Source: Nitrosomonas sp. (GTDB taxonomy: Bacteria > Pseudomonadota > Gammaproteobacteria > Burkholderiales > Nitrosomonadaceae). From it: a stretch of 64,000 nt of DNA. The position numbers were made by a program, and so were the translations under genes. The DNA lies in contig JAIETK010000005.1 of NCBI GenBank assembly GCA_019745325.1, positions 62,001-126,000 of the forward strand, read 5' to 3'. Position 1 is the stretch's first letter. Each line of letters starts with the position of its first letter. Positions 10,798 to 19,933 of this stretch are shown here, one piece after another. Below the pieces are notes generated by a model, which ran no database searches, had not been told where the DNA came from, and was given only the letters and a program-made list of their open reading frames with translations.

Positions 10798-10909
10798 ATT
10801 GACCTTTTACTTCTGCTGGAAAAAAGAGCATATACTCAACACATAAAACTGTGTTGCGCGAACTGTTTAAACGGTTGGACAATCTCAGCAACCGGCGATA
10901 AACTTAATC

Positions 10910-10936
10910 ATTCAATATATAGTTTCAATATTGAAT
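10910..10936. promoter_or_regulatory. Inverted repeat between malic enzyme and truncated haemoglobin genes
   Basis: ATTCAATAT at 10910-10918 and its exact complement ATATTGAAT at 10928-10936 are separated by 9 nt. The right half also contains a self-contained palindrome TTCAATATTGAA at 10924-10935. It lies in the divergent promoter region, about 95 bp before the haemoglobin start, so an operator is plausible. The binding protein cannot be named. Confidence 0.35.
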
Positions 10937-11029
10937 ATGTAGCCTAAGTGCATGCGCGTAGGCTTTTAAGCTATATTAATAAACTCTTCGATAACCTGTA
11001 TTGTTTTTTTGAGAAAAATCTAGAAAATT

Positions 11030-11458
11030 ATGAATCAATCATCACCCTTTCCCATACCCGATCCGGACCTCTATAGTGAGGAAGAAATTGCCGAGTTGGT
11101 ACATACGTTTTACGCGAAAGCCAGGAAAGATCCTGGTCTAGGGCCTATTTTTGAGGCGCATGTAATTGACTGGGATGCACATTTTGTGCAAATGATTAAT
11201 TTCTGGTCAGCGCAGCTTCGTGGCACCAGCCGGTTTCGTGGCGCACCCATGCCCAAGCATATCGCCTTACCGGAGCTTTCTGCTGAGCTATTTGAACGAT
11301 GGGTGCAATTATTTCATCAGACAACCAGGGAGCTTGGAAATCCGCGACTGGAACAACATGCAAATGCGGTCGCAAACTTTATTGCGGGCCGGTTGTGGCA
11401 AGGCTATCAAATGAGTAATTATCCGGATCGGCGCCCGGTTGCGCTTCGAATTGTCTAG
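11030..11458 (+). CDS. Group III truncated haemoglobin
   Basis: 142 residues, cytoplasmic haem protein of the 2-on-2 globin fold. Group III features are visible: Tyr28 in 'LVHTFYAKARKDP' at the distal B10 position, the proximal His77 in 'PMPKHIALPEL', Trp91 in 'ELFERWVQLFHQT', and the typical 'FNFWS'-like stretch 'MINFWSAQLRGT'. Such globins are linked to handling of nitric oxide, oxygen or peroxide. That would suit an organism producing reactive nitrogen, but this is inference. It ends about 30 bp before the diguanylate cyclase gene on the same strand, so co-transcription is possible. Confidence 0.9.
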   Translation: MNQSSPFPIPDPDLYSEEEIAELVHTFYAKARKDPGLGPIFEAHVIDWDAHFVQMINFWSAQLRGTSRFRGAPMPKHIALPELSAELFERWVQLFHQTTRELGNPRLEQHANAVANFIAGRLWQGYQMSNYPDRRPVALRIV

Positions 11459-11487
11459 CTATATCCGTGTTTTAGCCGGAAAACATT

Positions 11488-13155
11488 TTGAAAAGCATTA
11501 AAAGCAAAATCATTGTTTTTTCTATTCTGGCGACTCTGATTCCGTCATTGGGATTGGGCATCTCTTCATTTCAGCGGAATGAAGAGATGATCACAGAAAA
11601 TTTGGCGCGCGAGCTGCGCACGATGGCCAATTATGCCGGGCGCGAGCTGGATTTGTGGATTAAAGAACAGATGCTCGCGGTTAGAGACCTGGCAGCATCC
11701 ATTTCGACCTCAAAGATTCTCATCGAAGGTCTATCGCTGGACAATCAGATTTCCAAGAGTAAATCTGTCAATCAATCGAAAGCAACGGAATTGTATCTGA
11801 AATCGGTGCATAAGCGATTGGAAACGGTGGTGGAATTGACGATTGTGGATGTCCAAGGTGAAGTTATCGCCAGTAACGTAGACGAACCATTGCCGGTATT
11901 GTTCGCACAGAACTGGCCCGAGAATGCATCTATTCAAGGCGATGTAGTCATTTCACCGCAATGGAATGAACATTATGGAACAGCGATCGTCAGTATTGCA
12001 GTGCCGATATTGTCCATTGACGATTATATTTTGGGCGCGCTGATCGTGACGTTTGATATGCAAAGCTTGCAACCTAATTTAAAAGCTAAGATCAGACCTC
12101 CTCAAGGCGATATACTGTTGCTGGATCAAGCAGGGCACATAATGCTTGCGAGTGATACTTTGCTTTTAGATAAGCCGCTTTCGTCCGAATTAAACGTGTT
12201 GTCGCGCTTACGCGACAATCCTGGCGAATATGATATCTTTCTTGGCCCGAAACAAGAAAAGGTTACCGGTTTAGCCTATTTGTCGGAAAAAACGCCCATT
12301 ACCATTATTGCAACCAGAGACTATCAATTGATTTATTCCGCGTGGGAGCAGCAACGGAATATTTTCGCTGGCTTGGTTGGTATCATCATACTGATTGTAA
12401 CTGCGATCGCTTTCCGTTTAAGCCATGCCATTGTGAAGCCGCTGCAAAGGCTAATCGATGCAACTGAGAAAATCGTGAAAGGTGATTTGGATGTTAAATT
12501 AGCCAATGGTCAACGGGATGAAATTGGTCAATTAACGCATCGGTTTAACCAAATGACCGACAAATTGCGTCAAAATCAAGCTGAAATCAATGCCGCAGCG
12601 ATCGCGATGCAACAAAAGAATCAACTCCTTGAGACGCTTTCTGTAACGGACAATCTTACCGGGTTGTACAACCGCAACAAACTCAACGCCATTATCAGTG
12701 ATCAACTGGCCCGCTTCGAAAGAAACAAACGTCCCTTTGCTGTGCTGATGATCGATGTCGATTATTTTAAAACTTTAAATGATAGTCTCGGCCACGTAGT
12801 GGGCGATGAAATTTTGGCGGCGGTCGCGAAAAGAATCTCGCAATCGATCCGGAATGTGGATTTTGCCGCAAGGTTCGGCGGGGACGAGTTTATTATTATT
12901 CTGGCTGAAACGACTGTCGGTGAAGCAGAGAAAACTGCAGAGCGGATTAGAACGCAAGTGGCGGATATTCATTGTGATTCGATAAATCAGGATTTGCATG
13001 TCACGTTAAGTATCGGCGTTATTCAAAGTGAGCCGGATGATTCTTCGCTAACGATATTATTATCCCGGGTTGACAGTGCGTTGTATGAAGCAAAACGCGC
13101 GGGCAGGGACCAAGTTTATTGCCTACCTCCAAGCACACCGGAAATTGCACCTTAA
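11488..13155 (+). CDS. Membrane diguanylate cyclase with periplasmic sensor and HAMP
   Basis: 555 residues from a TTG start ('MKSIKSKIIVFSILATLIP'). An N-terminal membrane helix (about 7-25) is followed by a ~260-residue periplasmic region resembling dCACHE-type sensors, a second helix (about 290-310), a HAMP domain ('IVKPLQRLIDATEKIVKGD'), a short coiled segment and a GGDEF domain. The signature RFGGDEF is preceded at five residues by RNVD, an I-site for c-di-GMP feedback. It should synthesise c-di-GMP in response to an extracytoplasmic ligand. It directly follows the truncated haemoglobin gene, so a shared gas or redox theme is possible. Confidence 0.9.
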   Translation: MKSIKSKIIVFSILATLIPSLGLGISSFQRNEEMITENLARELRTMANYAGRELDLWIKEQMLAVRDLAASISTSKILIEGLSLDNQISKSKSVNQSKATELYLKSVHKRLETVVELTIVDVQGEVIASNVDEPLPVLFAQNWPENASIQGDVVISPQWNEHYGTAIVSIAVPILSIDDYILGALIVTFDMQSLQPNLKAKIRPPQGDILLLDQAGHIMLASDTLLLDKPLSSELNVLSRLRDNPGEYDIFLGPKQEKVTGLAYLSEKTPITIIATRDYQLIYSAWEQQRNIFAGLVGIIILIVTAIAFRLSHAIVKPLQRLIDATEKIVKGDLDVKLANGQRDEIGQLTHRFNQMTDKLRQNQAEINAAAIAMQQKNQLLETLSVTDNLTGLYNRNKLNAIISDQLARFERNKRPFAVLMIDVDYFKTLNDSLGHVVGDEILAAVAKRISQSIRNVDFAARFGGDEFIIILAETTVGEAEKTAERIRTQVADIHCDSINQDLHVTLSIGVIQSEPDDSSLTILLSRVDSALYEAKRAGRDQVYCLPPSTPEIAP

Positions 13156-13167
13156 AAAGCATTGCCG

Positions 13168-13956
13168 CTAATTTTTTTCCGTTTCAAGTCCTGTATTAAG
13201 AACCCACCCTTGGTTTTGATTGACTTGCACACGTAACCATGCGCCCTGGCTTGCATTGGCAGTGACCTCGGTGGCTTTTTTGAGCGTGCTGATGATTCGT
13301 GATTGCGTATTGGGTGCATTGCGTAAATTGACATTGGCTTTAGTGTGCAATTTTATGGGGGTATGAAACTCCAGTAACATGCTGTGACCATTCGATTCTT
13401 TTTTGCGATTCGGATTCGTAATCAATTCGATCAAATGTTTTGCTTGTGCGACATAGTTCATTGCCGATGCATATTGATCATTTGAGAAAAGCGTTGAAGC
13501 TGTTTCAGTCAATTGCTGCGCCTGGATCAACAAAATTTGATCCGCGGCAGGGATTTTAATTTGTTTCAAATGTGCCAGCGCCACTTCGGTTTCGGCAATT
13601 GCGGAAGCCGTGCTCGGCTTTGTGGCTAACCGATGTAATTTCACTTGCGCGCGCGTAGCTTCCTTATTCACCTCTTGCAGCGCTTTTGCCTGATCCTGTT
13701 GGCGGATTTTTTGATTCTTAATCAACTCATCTTTTTCAGCTAACAGTTTTTTGAGATATGCGATTTCCTGGCGCAGTTTTTCATCTTGAGAGGCGATGAC
13801 AGGTACCGGTTCAACGATAGGTGCGGGAATAGATTCTGGAGTTTCACAACTGCTCAGTATGAATATTATGAGGATTGCGATTAGCAGCGTTCGAATTCGT
13901 GCCGGATTGGCGCTTGATGAGTCGGGTGATTCTGCTTGTAACAAAATTCTCGTCAT
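13168..13956 (-). CDS. SH3-domain lipoprotein with coiled coil
   Basis: 262 residues. A hydrophobic segment at about 22-37 ends in a lipobox-like LSSC, so it is probably a lipoprotein. The start is uncertain because 20 polar residues precede the signal. A Pro-rich linker ('PESIPAPIVEPVPV') leads into a long Lys/Gln/Ala-rich helix (about 55-110, 'DKLRQEIAYLKKLLAEKDEL'). The C-terminal ~65 residues form a bacterial SH3 domain ('KANVNLRNAPNTQSRIIST' ... 'GAWLRVQVNQNQGWV'). SH3b modules often bind cell-wall peptides. The gene stands alone, convergent with the diguanylate cyclase. Confidence 0.75.
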   Translation of the reverse strand: MTRILLQAESPDSSSANPARIRTLLIAILIIFILSSCETPESIPAPIVEPVPVIASQDEKLRQEIAYLKKLLAEKDELIKNQKIRQQDQAKALQEVNKEATRAQVKLHRLATKPSTASAIAETEVALAHLKQIKIPAADQILLIQAQQLTETASTLFSNDQYASAMNYVAQAKHLIELITNPNRKKESNGHSMLLEFHTPIKLHTKANVNLRNAPNTQSRIISTLKKATEVTANASQGAWLRVQVNQNQGWVLNTGLETEKN

Positions 13957-14318
13957 AGTATTCCTTTATATTTTCAAAAAAACTGCGTCATGAATTTTGA
14001 AACTTGTCAGCGACTTATGATGATTTGAATAAAAATCAAACAAATCTCTGTTTAATATGAATCGGGCGAACTGAAAAACTACAATGAATCGTCATTTAAT
14101 CTTTTATACTGTGATAAATCAAGTGATACACAGGCTGGTGAATTGATAATTTCTTCATGTTTTTTCGCTTAACGCTTAATTATGCCAATGATTAAAACCG
14201 GTGATGAATTGCGGTCAACAAACAGATTTATTTTTATATTCTACTATTATGAAATCATAGAGTGATTTTATAGCAGCCGCAGAGTTATTGTTGAAGACAT
14301 TTATTATGAGAGGGCACA
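13957..14318. other. 362-bp intergenic region, no gene seen
   Basis: AT-rich divergent spacer between the SH3 lipoprotein and the UspA gene. It must contain both promoters. I see no conserved coding frame, strong palindrome or RNA-like fold. An SD-like GAGAGGG lies just before the UspA start. Confidence 0.5.
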
Positions 14319-14762
14319 ATGTATCAGCGAATTCTAGTACCGATAGACGGTAGTGCGACTTCCGAATACGCATTGAATGAGGCGATAAAATTTGCGCAGC
14401 AGCAAAAAGCTCATATCGAAGCCTTGCATGTTATTGAAGATGTATTATTTTCAGAAAACGATGATTACATTAATTATGCAGAGCTCGTGCGCTCGCTTCG
14501 TACTAACGGAGAAAAAATCCTGGTGCAAGCACAAAATAAAATGAAGCAATCCGGAATTGAATGTGAAACCAAATTGCTGGTAGCGCAGGGCGAAAGAATT
14601 GTCGATGTCATTATCAATGAAGCGAAGAGTAATGCGGCAGATTTAATTATTATCGGAACGCATGGCCGATCAGGTTTTAGCCGTATCTTGCTGGGTAGTG
14701 TAGCGGAAGGCGTGGCGCGGACATCACATATTCCAATTCTTTTGATCCGTGGTGATAAGTGA
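14319..14762 (+). CDS. Universal stress protein, UspA family
   Basis: 147 residues, a single Usp domain of normal length. It begins 'MYQRILVPIDGSATSEYAL' and carries the ATP-binding signature G-2x-G-9x-G-S in 'GTHGRSGFSRILLGSVAEGV', so it belongs to the nucleotide-binding subgroup. These small cytoplasmic dimers accumulate under starvation and respiratory stress. A GAGAGGG ribosome site precedes the ATG. Followed after ~55 bp by the DUF4126 gene on the same strand, possibly one transcript. Confidence 0.92.
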   Translation: MYQRILVPIDGSATSEYALNEAIKFAQQQKAHIEALHVIEDVLFSENDDYINYAELVRSLRTNGEKILVQAQNKMKQSGIECETKLLVAQGERIVDVIINEAKSNAADLIIIGTHGRSGFSRILLGSVAEGVARTSHIPILLIRGDK

Positions 14763-14815
14763 AACGGAACCGGTTTATATAATAATTTGAATTTGTTGTT
14801 CAGGTGGATTGAAGC

Positions 14816-15610
14816 ATGGAAAATTATGAAGCGCTTCTGGCAACAATTGCTCTGATGATGGGTGCCGCGTGGGCCAGCGGCATCAATTTGTATGCCGTTT
14901 TGTTAGTGTTGGGATTAGGAGGATCGTCCGGTCATATTGATTTACCCGCTGAATTATCGGTTTTGGAAGATCCATTAGTAATTTTTGCAGCCGGGATTAT
15001 GTATTTCATTGAATTTTTCATGGACAAGATCCCCGGCGTGGATTCTGTATGGGATTCCATCCAAACGTTTATTCGAATTCCAGCCGGTGCGATGTTGGCG
15101 GCAAGCGCGGTCGGCGATGTCACGCCCGCGCTTGAAATTGCAGCGGGTATTCTTGGAGGCAGCCTGGCAGCGACCACCCATGTAACCAAGACTGGAACTC
15201 GATTGCTGATTAATACTTCACCCGAACCTGTCACTAATTGGTCAGCTTCCATTACCGGGGATCTGCTGGTGCTCTCAGGATTATGGACCGCTTTAAATTA
15301 CCCGCTCTTATTTCTTGGGCTAATGGTTGTTTTTCTTGCTTTAGCAATCTGGTTGTTACCGAAACTGTGGTACCTGATCAAACAATTGTTTACCAAGGCA
15401 CTTAATTTTTTTGGATTGAAGAAGAGTCTTGGGCAAAATGCTGTTGGAACTGATAAAGCCAATTCTTTGGAAGGACTTCAAACACAAGATTCTCTGACCG
15501 CCTTGGAACGATTGCATCAATTAAAAGAGAAAGGTGCGCTTACGGAGCAAGAGTTTGAGCGTCAAAAAAATATCATTTTAGAAAGAAAATTTCATCGCAA
15601 TGTTCTGTGA
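14816..15610 (+). CDS. DUF4126 membrane protein with C-terminal SHOCT-like motif
   Basis: 264 residues. The first ~195 residues are hydrophobic, with several membrane segments and the DUF4126 features 'WASGINLYAVLLVLGLGG' and 'DKIPGVDSVWDSIQTFIRI'. The last ~35 residues ('LERLHQLKEKGALTEQEFE') are a SHOCT-type short helical motif, usually found at protein ends and tied to oligomerisation. Function unknown; the Gly-rich membrane core suggests a small channel or transporter-like fold, but this is speculation. Lies between the UspA and earP genes. Confidence 0.75.
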   Translation: MENYEALLATIALMMGAAWASGINLYAVLLVLGLGGSSGHIDLPAELSVLEDPLVIFAAGIMYFIEFFMDKIPGVDSVWDSIQTFIRIPAGAMLAASAVGDVTPALEIAAGILGGSLAATTHVTKTGTRLLINTSPEPVTNWSASITGDLLVLSGLWTALNYPLLFLGLMVVFLALAIWLLPKLWYLIKQLFTKALNFFGLKKSLGQNAVGTDKANSLEGLQTQDSLTALERLHQLKEKGALTEQEFERQKNIILERKFHRNVL

Positions 15611-15692
15611 CTCCGGACGTCATAACGTGACGGAGAGTAAAAAAATAGCTTCAGATTTAAGGATTAACGTCCTCCCATTCTAATGAGAATGT

Positions 15693-16829
15693 ATGCGACA
15701 TCGCTGGGATATTTTTTGCAAAGTTATCGATAACTTTGGCGATGCCGGAGTATGTTGGCGGCTTGCCAGGCAATTAGCGACGGATTTTCATCAAGAAGTA
15801 CGGCTGTGGATTGATGATCTGGCGACTTTAAGTTGCTTCACACCGGAATTGAATTGCAAAGATCTGGTTCAAACAGTTCAAAATGTGAAAATATGCAGCT
15901 GGCAACAATTGCAAATGGAATTTGCTTGCGCTGATATCGTGATCGAAGCATTTGCCTGTGATTTGCCGGATATATATATAGCGGCGATGCTTGAGAGTGA
16001 TCAACATCCTCTGTGGATCAATTTGGAATATCTGAGTGCTGAGCCATGGGTTGCAGACTATCATTTATTGCCTTCACCTCATCCGCGGTTACCTCTCACC
16101 AAGTTCTTTTTTTTCCCGGGTTTTACAAAAGGCACGGGAGGATTGTTGCGTGAAAAGGCATTGATGGAACAAAAGAACGAATTTGATGAAGCCGTGCGGC
16201 AAACATTCATGAAGCAACTCGGTTTGTATGAAAAAGAGCCAGGCAGTTTATGGATTTCACTTTTTTGCTATGCGGATGCGCCCGTAGCGCAATTGTTGCA
16301 AGTCTTGTTTGAATCCGTTCAACCAATTTTGTTAATCGTGCCGGCAGGAAAAGTGGCTGACCGTATTTTGGAAATTCTTAAAGATGCGCCAATCTTTGGT
16401 ACTCGATTGATAGCGTCTAAGCACTTGTCTGTCCAGATTATTCCATTTCTGGAACAAACCGAATACGACCGTCTATTGTGGTGTTGTGATATCAATTTTG
16501 TTAGAGGTGAAGATTCCTTTGTGCGCGCACAATGGGCGGCGAAGTTGTTTGTCTGGAATATTTACCCTCAGCAGGAGCAAGCACATTTCAGGAAACTGGA
16601 TGCGTTTCTTGAGTTATATACGGATCGTATGACAATTCCCATGGCTGCTGCAATAAGGGACATGTGGAATTGCTGGAATAGCCGTTGTGCATTTAATGCA
16701 GGAACATGGATGAACTTCTTAGCGTTTCGGGAGTCACTGATGCTGCACAATGAAAGCTGGGTTAATCAACTGATGAAACAAGAGGATCTGGCAACTAACC
16801 TGGTGCAATTTGTTGAAAATCGGCTATAA
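15693..16829 (+). CDS. earP: EF-P arginine rhamnosyltransferase EarP
   Basis: 378 residues. EarP transfers rhamnose from dTDP-rhamnose to Arg32 of elongation factor P, which is needed for relief of ribosome stalling at polyproline. The N-terminus 'WDIFCKVIDNFGDAGVCWR' carries the two catalytic aspartates at exactly positions 13 and 17. The C-terminal GT-B half has 'CDINFVRGEDSFVRAQWAA', which includes the conserved Glu of the family. It sits immediately upstream of efp, whose product has Arg32, so enzyme and substrate are co-located. Confidence 0.95.
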   Translation: MRHRWDIFCKVIDNFGDAGVCWRLARQLATDFHQEVRLWIDDLATLSCFTPELNCKDLVQTVQNVKICSWQQLQMEFACADIVIEAFACDLPDIYIAAMLESDQHPLWINLEYLSAEPWVADYHLLPSPHPRLPLTKFFFFPGFTKGTGGLLREKALMEQKNEFDEAVRQTFMKQLGLYEKEPGSLWISLFCYADAPVAQLLQVLFESVQPILLIVPAGKVADRILEILKDAPIFGTRLIASKHLSVQIIPFLEQTEYDRLLWCCDINFVRGEDSFVRAQWAAKLFVWNIYPQQEQAHFRKLDAFLELYTDRMTIPMAAAIRDMWNCWNSRCAFNAGTWMNFLAFRESLMLHNESWVNQLMKQEDLATNLVQFVENRL

Positions 16830-16911
16830 TCCGCAACCTTTGTTACTTAAATTGATTGTGTATCGCATCATTTTTGTTTGTTTATAAATCTATTAATTTG
16901 GAACTGGAAAT

Positions 16912-17475
16912 ATGAAGACCGCAATGGAACTACGCTCAGGTAATGTCATTTTGATTGGTAATGATCCCATGGTCGTACAGCGGGCGGAATTTACCAAATC
17001 TGGCCGTAACGCATCTGTGGTTAAGATGAAACTAAAAAATTTGTTTTCCGCTACAACTACTGAAACAGTTTATAAAGCGGATGAGAAATTTGATCTGGTG
17101 GTATTGGATAGGAAAGACTGCACGTACAGTTATTTTGCCGATCCACTCTATGTTTTTATGGACGCGGATTATAACCAGATCGAGGTGGAGGCGGAAAATA
17201 TGTCCGATGTATTACACTATCTGATCGACGGTATGGAAGATGTTTGTCAGGTGACTTTCTATGACGGTAAAGCCATTTCGGTTGAATTACCATCCACAAT
17301 TGTGCGCGAAGTCGAATATACCGAACCCGCAGTTCGTGGTGATACCACAGGGAAAATTATGAAACCGGCACGATTGGCGGGAACCGGGTTTGAAATTCAA
17401 GTGGCGGCTTTTGTTGAAATTGGCGACAAGATTGAGATCGATCCGCACAATCATGAATTTAAGAAGCGTGCTTGA
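16912..17475 (+). CDS. efp: Elongation factor P, Arg32 (rhamnosylated) type
   Basis: 187 residues, three beta-barrel domains. It binds stalled ribosomes and promotes Pro-Pro bond formation. The loop reads '[18 protein letters not shown]', with Arg at position 32 instead of the Lys used by the EpmA/lysylation branch; this is the class modified by EarP encoded next door. The C-terminal signature region '[19 protein letters not shown]' is intact. A strong hairpin terminator follows 16 bp after the stop codon. Confidence 0.97.
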   Translation: MKTAMELRSGNVILIGNDPMVVQRAEFTKSGRNASVVKMKLKNLFSATTTETVYKADEKFDLVVLDRKDCTYSYFADPLYVFMDADYNQIEVEAENMSDVLHYLIDGMEDVCQVTFYDGKAISVELPSTIVREVEYTEPAVRGDTTGKIMKPARLAGTGFEIQVAAFVEIGDKIEIDPHNHEFKKRA

Positions 17476-17490
17476 TAACATTTTTCGCTG

Positions 17491-17533
17491 AACCCAAAAA
17501 AATAGGTGGCTAAGCCACCTATTTTTTTGGGTT
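17491..17533. terminator. Bidirectional rho-independent terminator
   Basis: Two perfectly complementary 20-nt arms (17491-17510 and 17514-17533) flank a TAA loop. The GC-rich core (AGGTGGC/GCCACCT) is bounded by seven A on the left and seven T on the right, so the structure ends transcripts from efp (+) and from the suf operon (-). Confidence 0.9.
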
Positions 17534-17548
17534 GCCTATTTTTGTTTG

Positions 17549-18109
17549 TCAACTCGCGATCACTTGAATGTCGGGTTCGATGGTTTTCAGCATGTTCTCA
17601 ATTCCTCTAAGCGTGCCGGAAATCGAGCTGGGACATGTACCGCAAGCACCCTGATAATGGATGCGAAGAATATTTCCCTCGAGACCCAGTATGTGTAAGT
17701 CCCCGCCGTCATGCTGCAAATAGGGTCTGACTTCCTCGTCCAGCAGCACATTGATTTTTTCCAATCGCAGTTGGTCTTCCGGTGACAAATTGGCAAATGC
17801 CTGATTGGCGTTAGCGACGGCTTCAGCGGATTGCGCCGAAGCGGCGGGCGCTGCACGGATAGGATCAGCAATTTCCCGGGCCAAATCCTGCCAGTTGGCA
17901 TCACCATCCTGAGTCACAGTGATCCAATGATCAATATAAAAAACATTAGTGACGTGATCAATATCAAACAATGCCGACGCCAGTGGATCATCTTTTGCAG
18001 ACTCGGCATTATCGTAGGAACGGGCAATTCCCCAGGTGAGCGGTTCTTTAAGAATAAATTTTAATGCATTCTTGTTAGGGGTTCCTTCAATATCAGCTAT
18101 TTTGGGCAT
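17549..18109 (-). CDS. NifU-like iron-sulfur carrier (Nfu type)
   Basis: 186 residues from the ATG at 18107-18109 ('MPKIADIEGTPNKNAL'). A longer frame runs on upstream but would overlap the sufU gene by over 100 bp and lacks homology-like content. An N-terminal Nfu_N domain (about 5-85, 'NALKFILKEPLTWG') and a C-terminal NifU domain (about 110-186) are present, the latter with 'HDGGDLHILG' and the cluster-binding CxxC in 'GACGTCPSSISGTL'. Carries assembled Fe-S clusters to target enzymes. Last gene of the suf operon. Confidence 0.92.
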   Translation of the reverse strand: MPKIADIEGTPNKNALKFILKEPLTWGIARSYDNAESAKDDPLASALFDIDHVTNVFYIDHWITVTQDGDANWQDLAREIADPIRAAPAASAQSAEAVANANQAFANLSPEDQLRLEKINVLLDEEVRPYLQHDGGDLHILGLEGNILRIHYQGACGTCPSSISGTLRGIENMLKTIEPDIQVIAS

Positions 18110-18185
18110 TTTATTATCAGGAAAAATGAATATTAAATCGGAGTTTTTGCATTTCAAACTCAAACATTTATAGAAATTTTTATAA

Positions 18186-18668
18186 CTAGGATTGGCTTGA
18201 TACTGTCTGAAGATCGTTTGAGGTATCTTCAGTTGACACATTACTGACTGAATTGAGTGCTGCTTGCAGGGTATGCCACGGCAGAATTGCGCATTTAACA
18301 CGTGTGGGTAGATCCCGGATTCCCGAGAAAACTGTTAATCGTCCCAAGTGATGGGGTTGATTGATATCTAATTTTCCGGTAGCCAATTCACGGAATTCAG
18401 CAATCAACATTTCCGCATCTGAGCGTGTTTTTCCTTTGATTGCCGTTGTCATCATCGAAGCGGAGGCTTTGCAGATAGCACAGGACTCTCCCTCAAATGC
18501 AACGGCACTGATCCGCTCATCTTCAACTTGCAAAGTGATATCGAGACGATCACCGCATAATGGGTTATGACCGATGGCGTGGTGACTGGCTGGATTTAAC
18601 TTGCCGTAATTTCGCGGCTTCCGGTTGTGATCCAGAATGACTTCTTGATATAGGGAATTGGAATGCAT
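18186..18668 (-). CDS. sufU: SufU-type Fe-S scaffold / sulfur-transfer protein
   Basis: 160 residues. It belongs to the IscU/SufU superfamily: 'YQEVILDHNRKPRNYG', then the three conserved Cys in 'NPLCGDRLDITL', 'GESCAICKASASMM' and 'RVKCAILPWHTL'. The extra residues between the second and third Cys favour SufU over IscU. In SufU systems it accepts persulfide sulfur from SufS. Its start codon lies one base from the sufS stop, indicating translational coupling. The C-terminal ~20 residues are low-complexity Ser/Thr-rich. Confidence 0.92.
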   Translation of the reverse strand: MHSNSLYQEVILDHNRKPRNYGKLNPASHHAIGHNPLCGDRLDITLQVEDERISAVAFEGESCAICKASASMMTTAIKGKTRSDAEMLIAEFRELATGKLDINQPHHLGRLTVFSGIRDLPTRVKCAILPWHTLQAALNSVSNVSTEDTSNDLQTVSSQS

Positions 18669-19933
18669 TATAAAAAAACCTTTTGAACAGTTCTGATGCC
18701 AGCAGCTAAAGCATCAATTTCAGATTTTTTATTGTAAAAAGCAAAAGAAGCGCGTGAAGTGGCTGGAATATTAAATCGCTGCATAACCGGTTGAGCGCAA
18801 TGATGACCAGTTCGCACGGCAATACCATCTTGGTTCAGAATGGTACCGATATCGTGTGGATGGATGCCATCAATGGTGAATGAAATGACCGCGGCTTTTT
18901 GGGGGGCCGTGCCAATAATTCTGACACCTGGGATTTCGGCAAGGCTTTCGGTTGCATAATCCAGTAATGTGGATTCATACGCCGCGATATTTTCAATGCC
19001 GATCGCGGTTAAATAATCAATCGCAGCGCCAAATCCAATGGCAGCAGCGATGGGTGGCGTGCCGGCTTCAAATTTGTGCGGAATCGTATTGTAGAGTGTT
19101 TCTTCAAAGGTGACCGAGGCAATCATGTCACCGCCGCCTTTAAAAGGTTGCATGGATTCAAGCAATGCTGCCTTTCCATAAAGAATCCCGATGCCGGTTG
19201 GTCCACACAATTTGTGCGCTGAAAAAGCATAGAAATCGCAATCGAGCGCTTGTACATCGATCGCAAGATGCGGTGCCGCCTGCGCGCCATCTATCAGGAC
19301 TGGAACGTCATGCCGATGAGCAAAGTCGATCATTCTTTTAATTGGATTAATGGTGCCAAGCGCGTTGGAAACATGAATCAAGCCGACGAATTTAGTTCGT
19401 TCGTTAAATAATTTTTCAAATTCGTCAATTTCCAATTCACCGGTATCAGTGATGGGTACGACCCGGATTTTTGCACCTTTTTCATTAGCCAGCATTTGCC
19501 ATGGAACGATATTCGAGTGGTGCTCCATGGTGGTTAGAATAATTTCGTCTCCAGCTTTGATAAACTTACGTCCATAGCCGTGCATGACAAGGTTAATCGA
19601 ATCGGTAGTGCCGCTGGTAAAGATAACTTCGCGATCTTCGCGAGCATTGATAAACCGCTGCAGCCTACACCTTGCATCATGAAACTCCATTGTCGCGACT
19701 TCTGATAGGTAATGGACGGCACGGTTGATATTAGCGTGCTGCGTAGTTTGATAGCGTACTAAACGATCAATGACCGATTGCGGCATTTGACTGGATGCTG
19801 CATTATCGAGGTAAACCAGTGGTTTTCCATCGACCTTCAGCTTGAGTATTGGGAAATCTGCGCGGACCTTTTCCCAATCTGGTTTGCTGAGCATATCGGA
19901 TTTTAGCGATGCTTGAGTAACATTCATTTTCAT
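18668..19933 (-). CDS. sufS: Cysteine desulfurase SufS
   Basis: 421 residues. This PLP enzyme takes sulfur from cysteine for Fe-S cluster assembly. The PLP lysine is in 'FSAHKLCGPTGIG' and the persulfide Cys is in 'RTGHHCAQPVMQRF'; both are typical of the group II (SufS/CsdA) desulfurases. 'FTSGTTDSINLV' binds the cofactor phosphate. It overlaps sufD by 4 bp (ATGA at 19930-19933). Confidence 0.97.
   Translation of the reverse strand: MKMNVTQASLKSDMLSKPDWEKVRADFPILKLKVDGKPLVYLDNAASSQMPQSVIDRLVRYQTTQHANINRAVHYLSEVATMEFHDARCRLQRFINAREDREVIFTSGTTDSINLVMHGYGRKFIKAGDEIILTTMEHHSNIVPWQMLANEKGAKIRVVPITDTGELEIDEFEKLFNERTKFVGLIHVSNALGTINPIKRMIDFAHRHDVPVLIDGAQAAPHLAIDVQALDCDFYAFSAHKLCGPTGIGILYGKAALLESMQPFKGGGDMIASVTFEETLYNTIPHKFEAGTPPIAAAIGFGAAIDYLTAIGIENIAAYESTLLDYATESLAEIPGVRIIGTAPQKAAVISFTIDGIHPHDIGTILNQDGIAVRTGHHCAQPVMQRFNIPATSRASFAFYNKKSEIDALAAGIRTVQKVFL

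Noticed and set aside
13984..14060. FNR-like TTGA...TCAA motif before the UspA gene
   Set aside because: The half-site spacing is one base too long for the FNR consensus and other bases do not fit.
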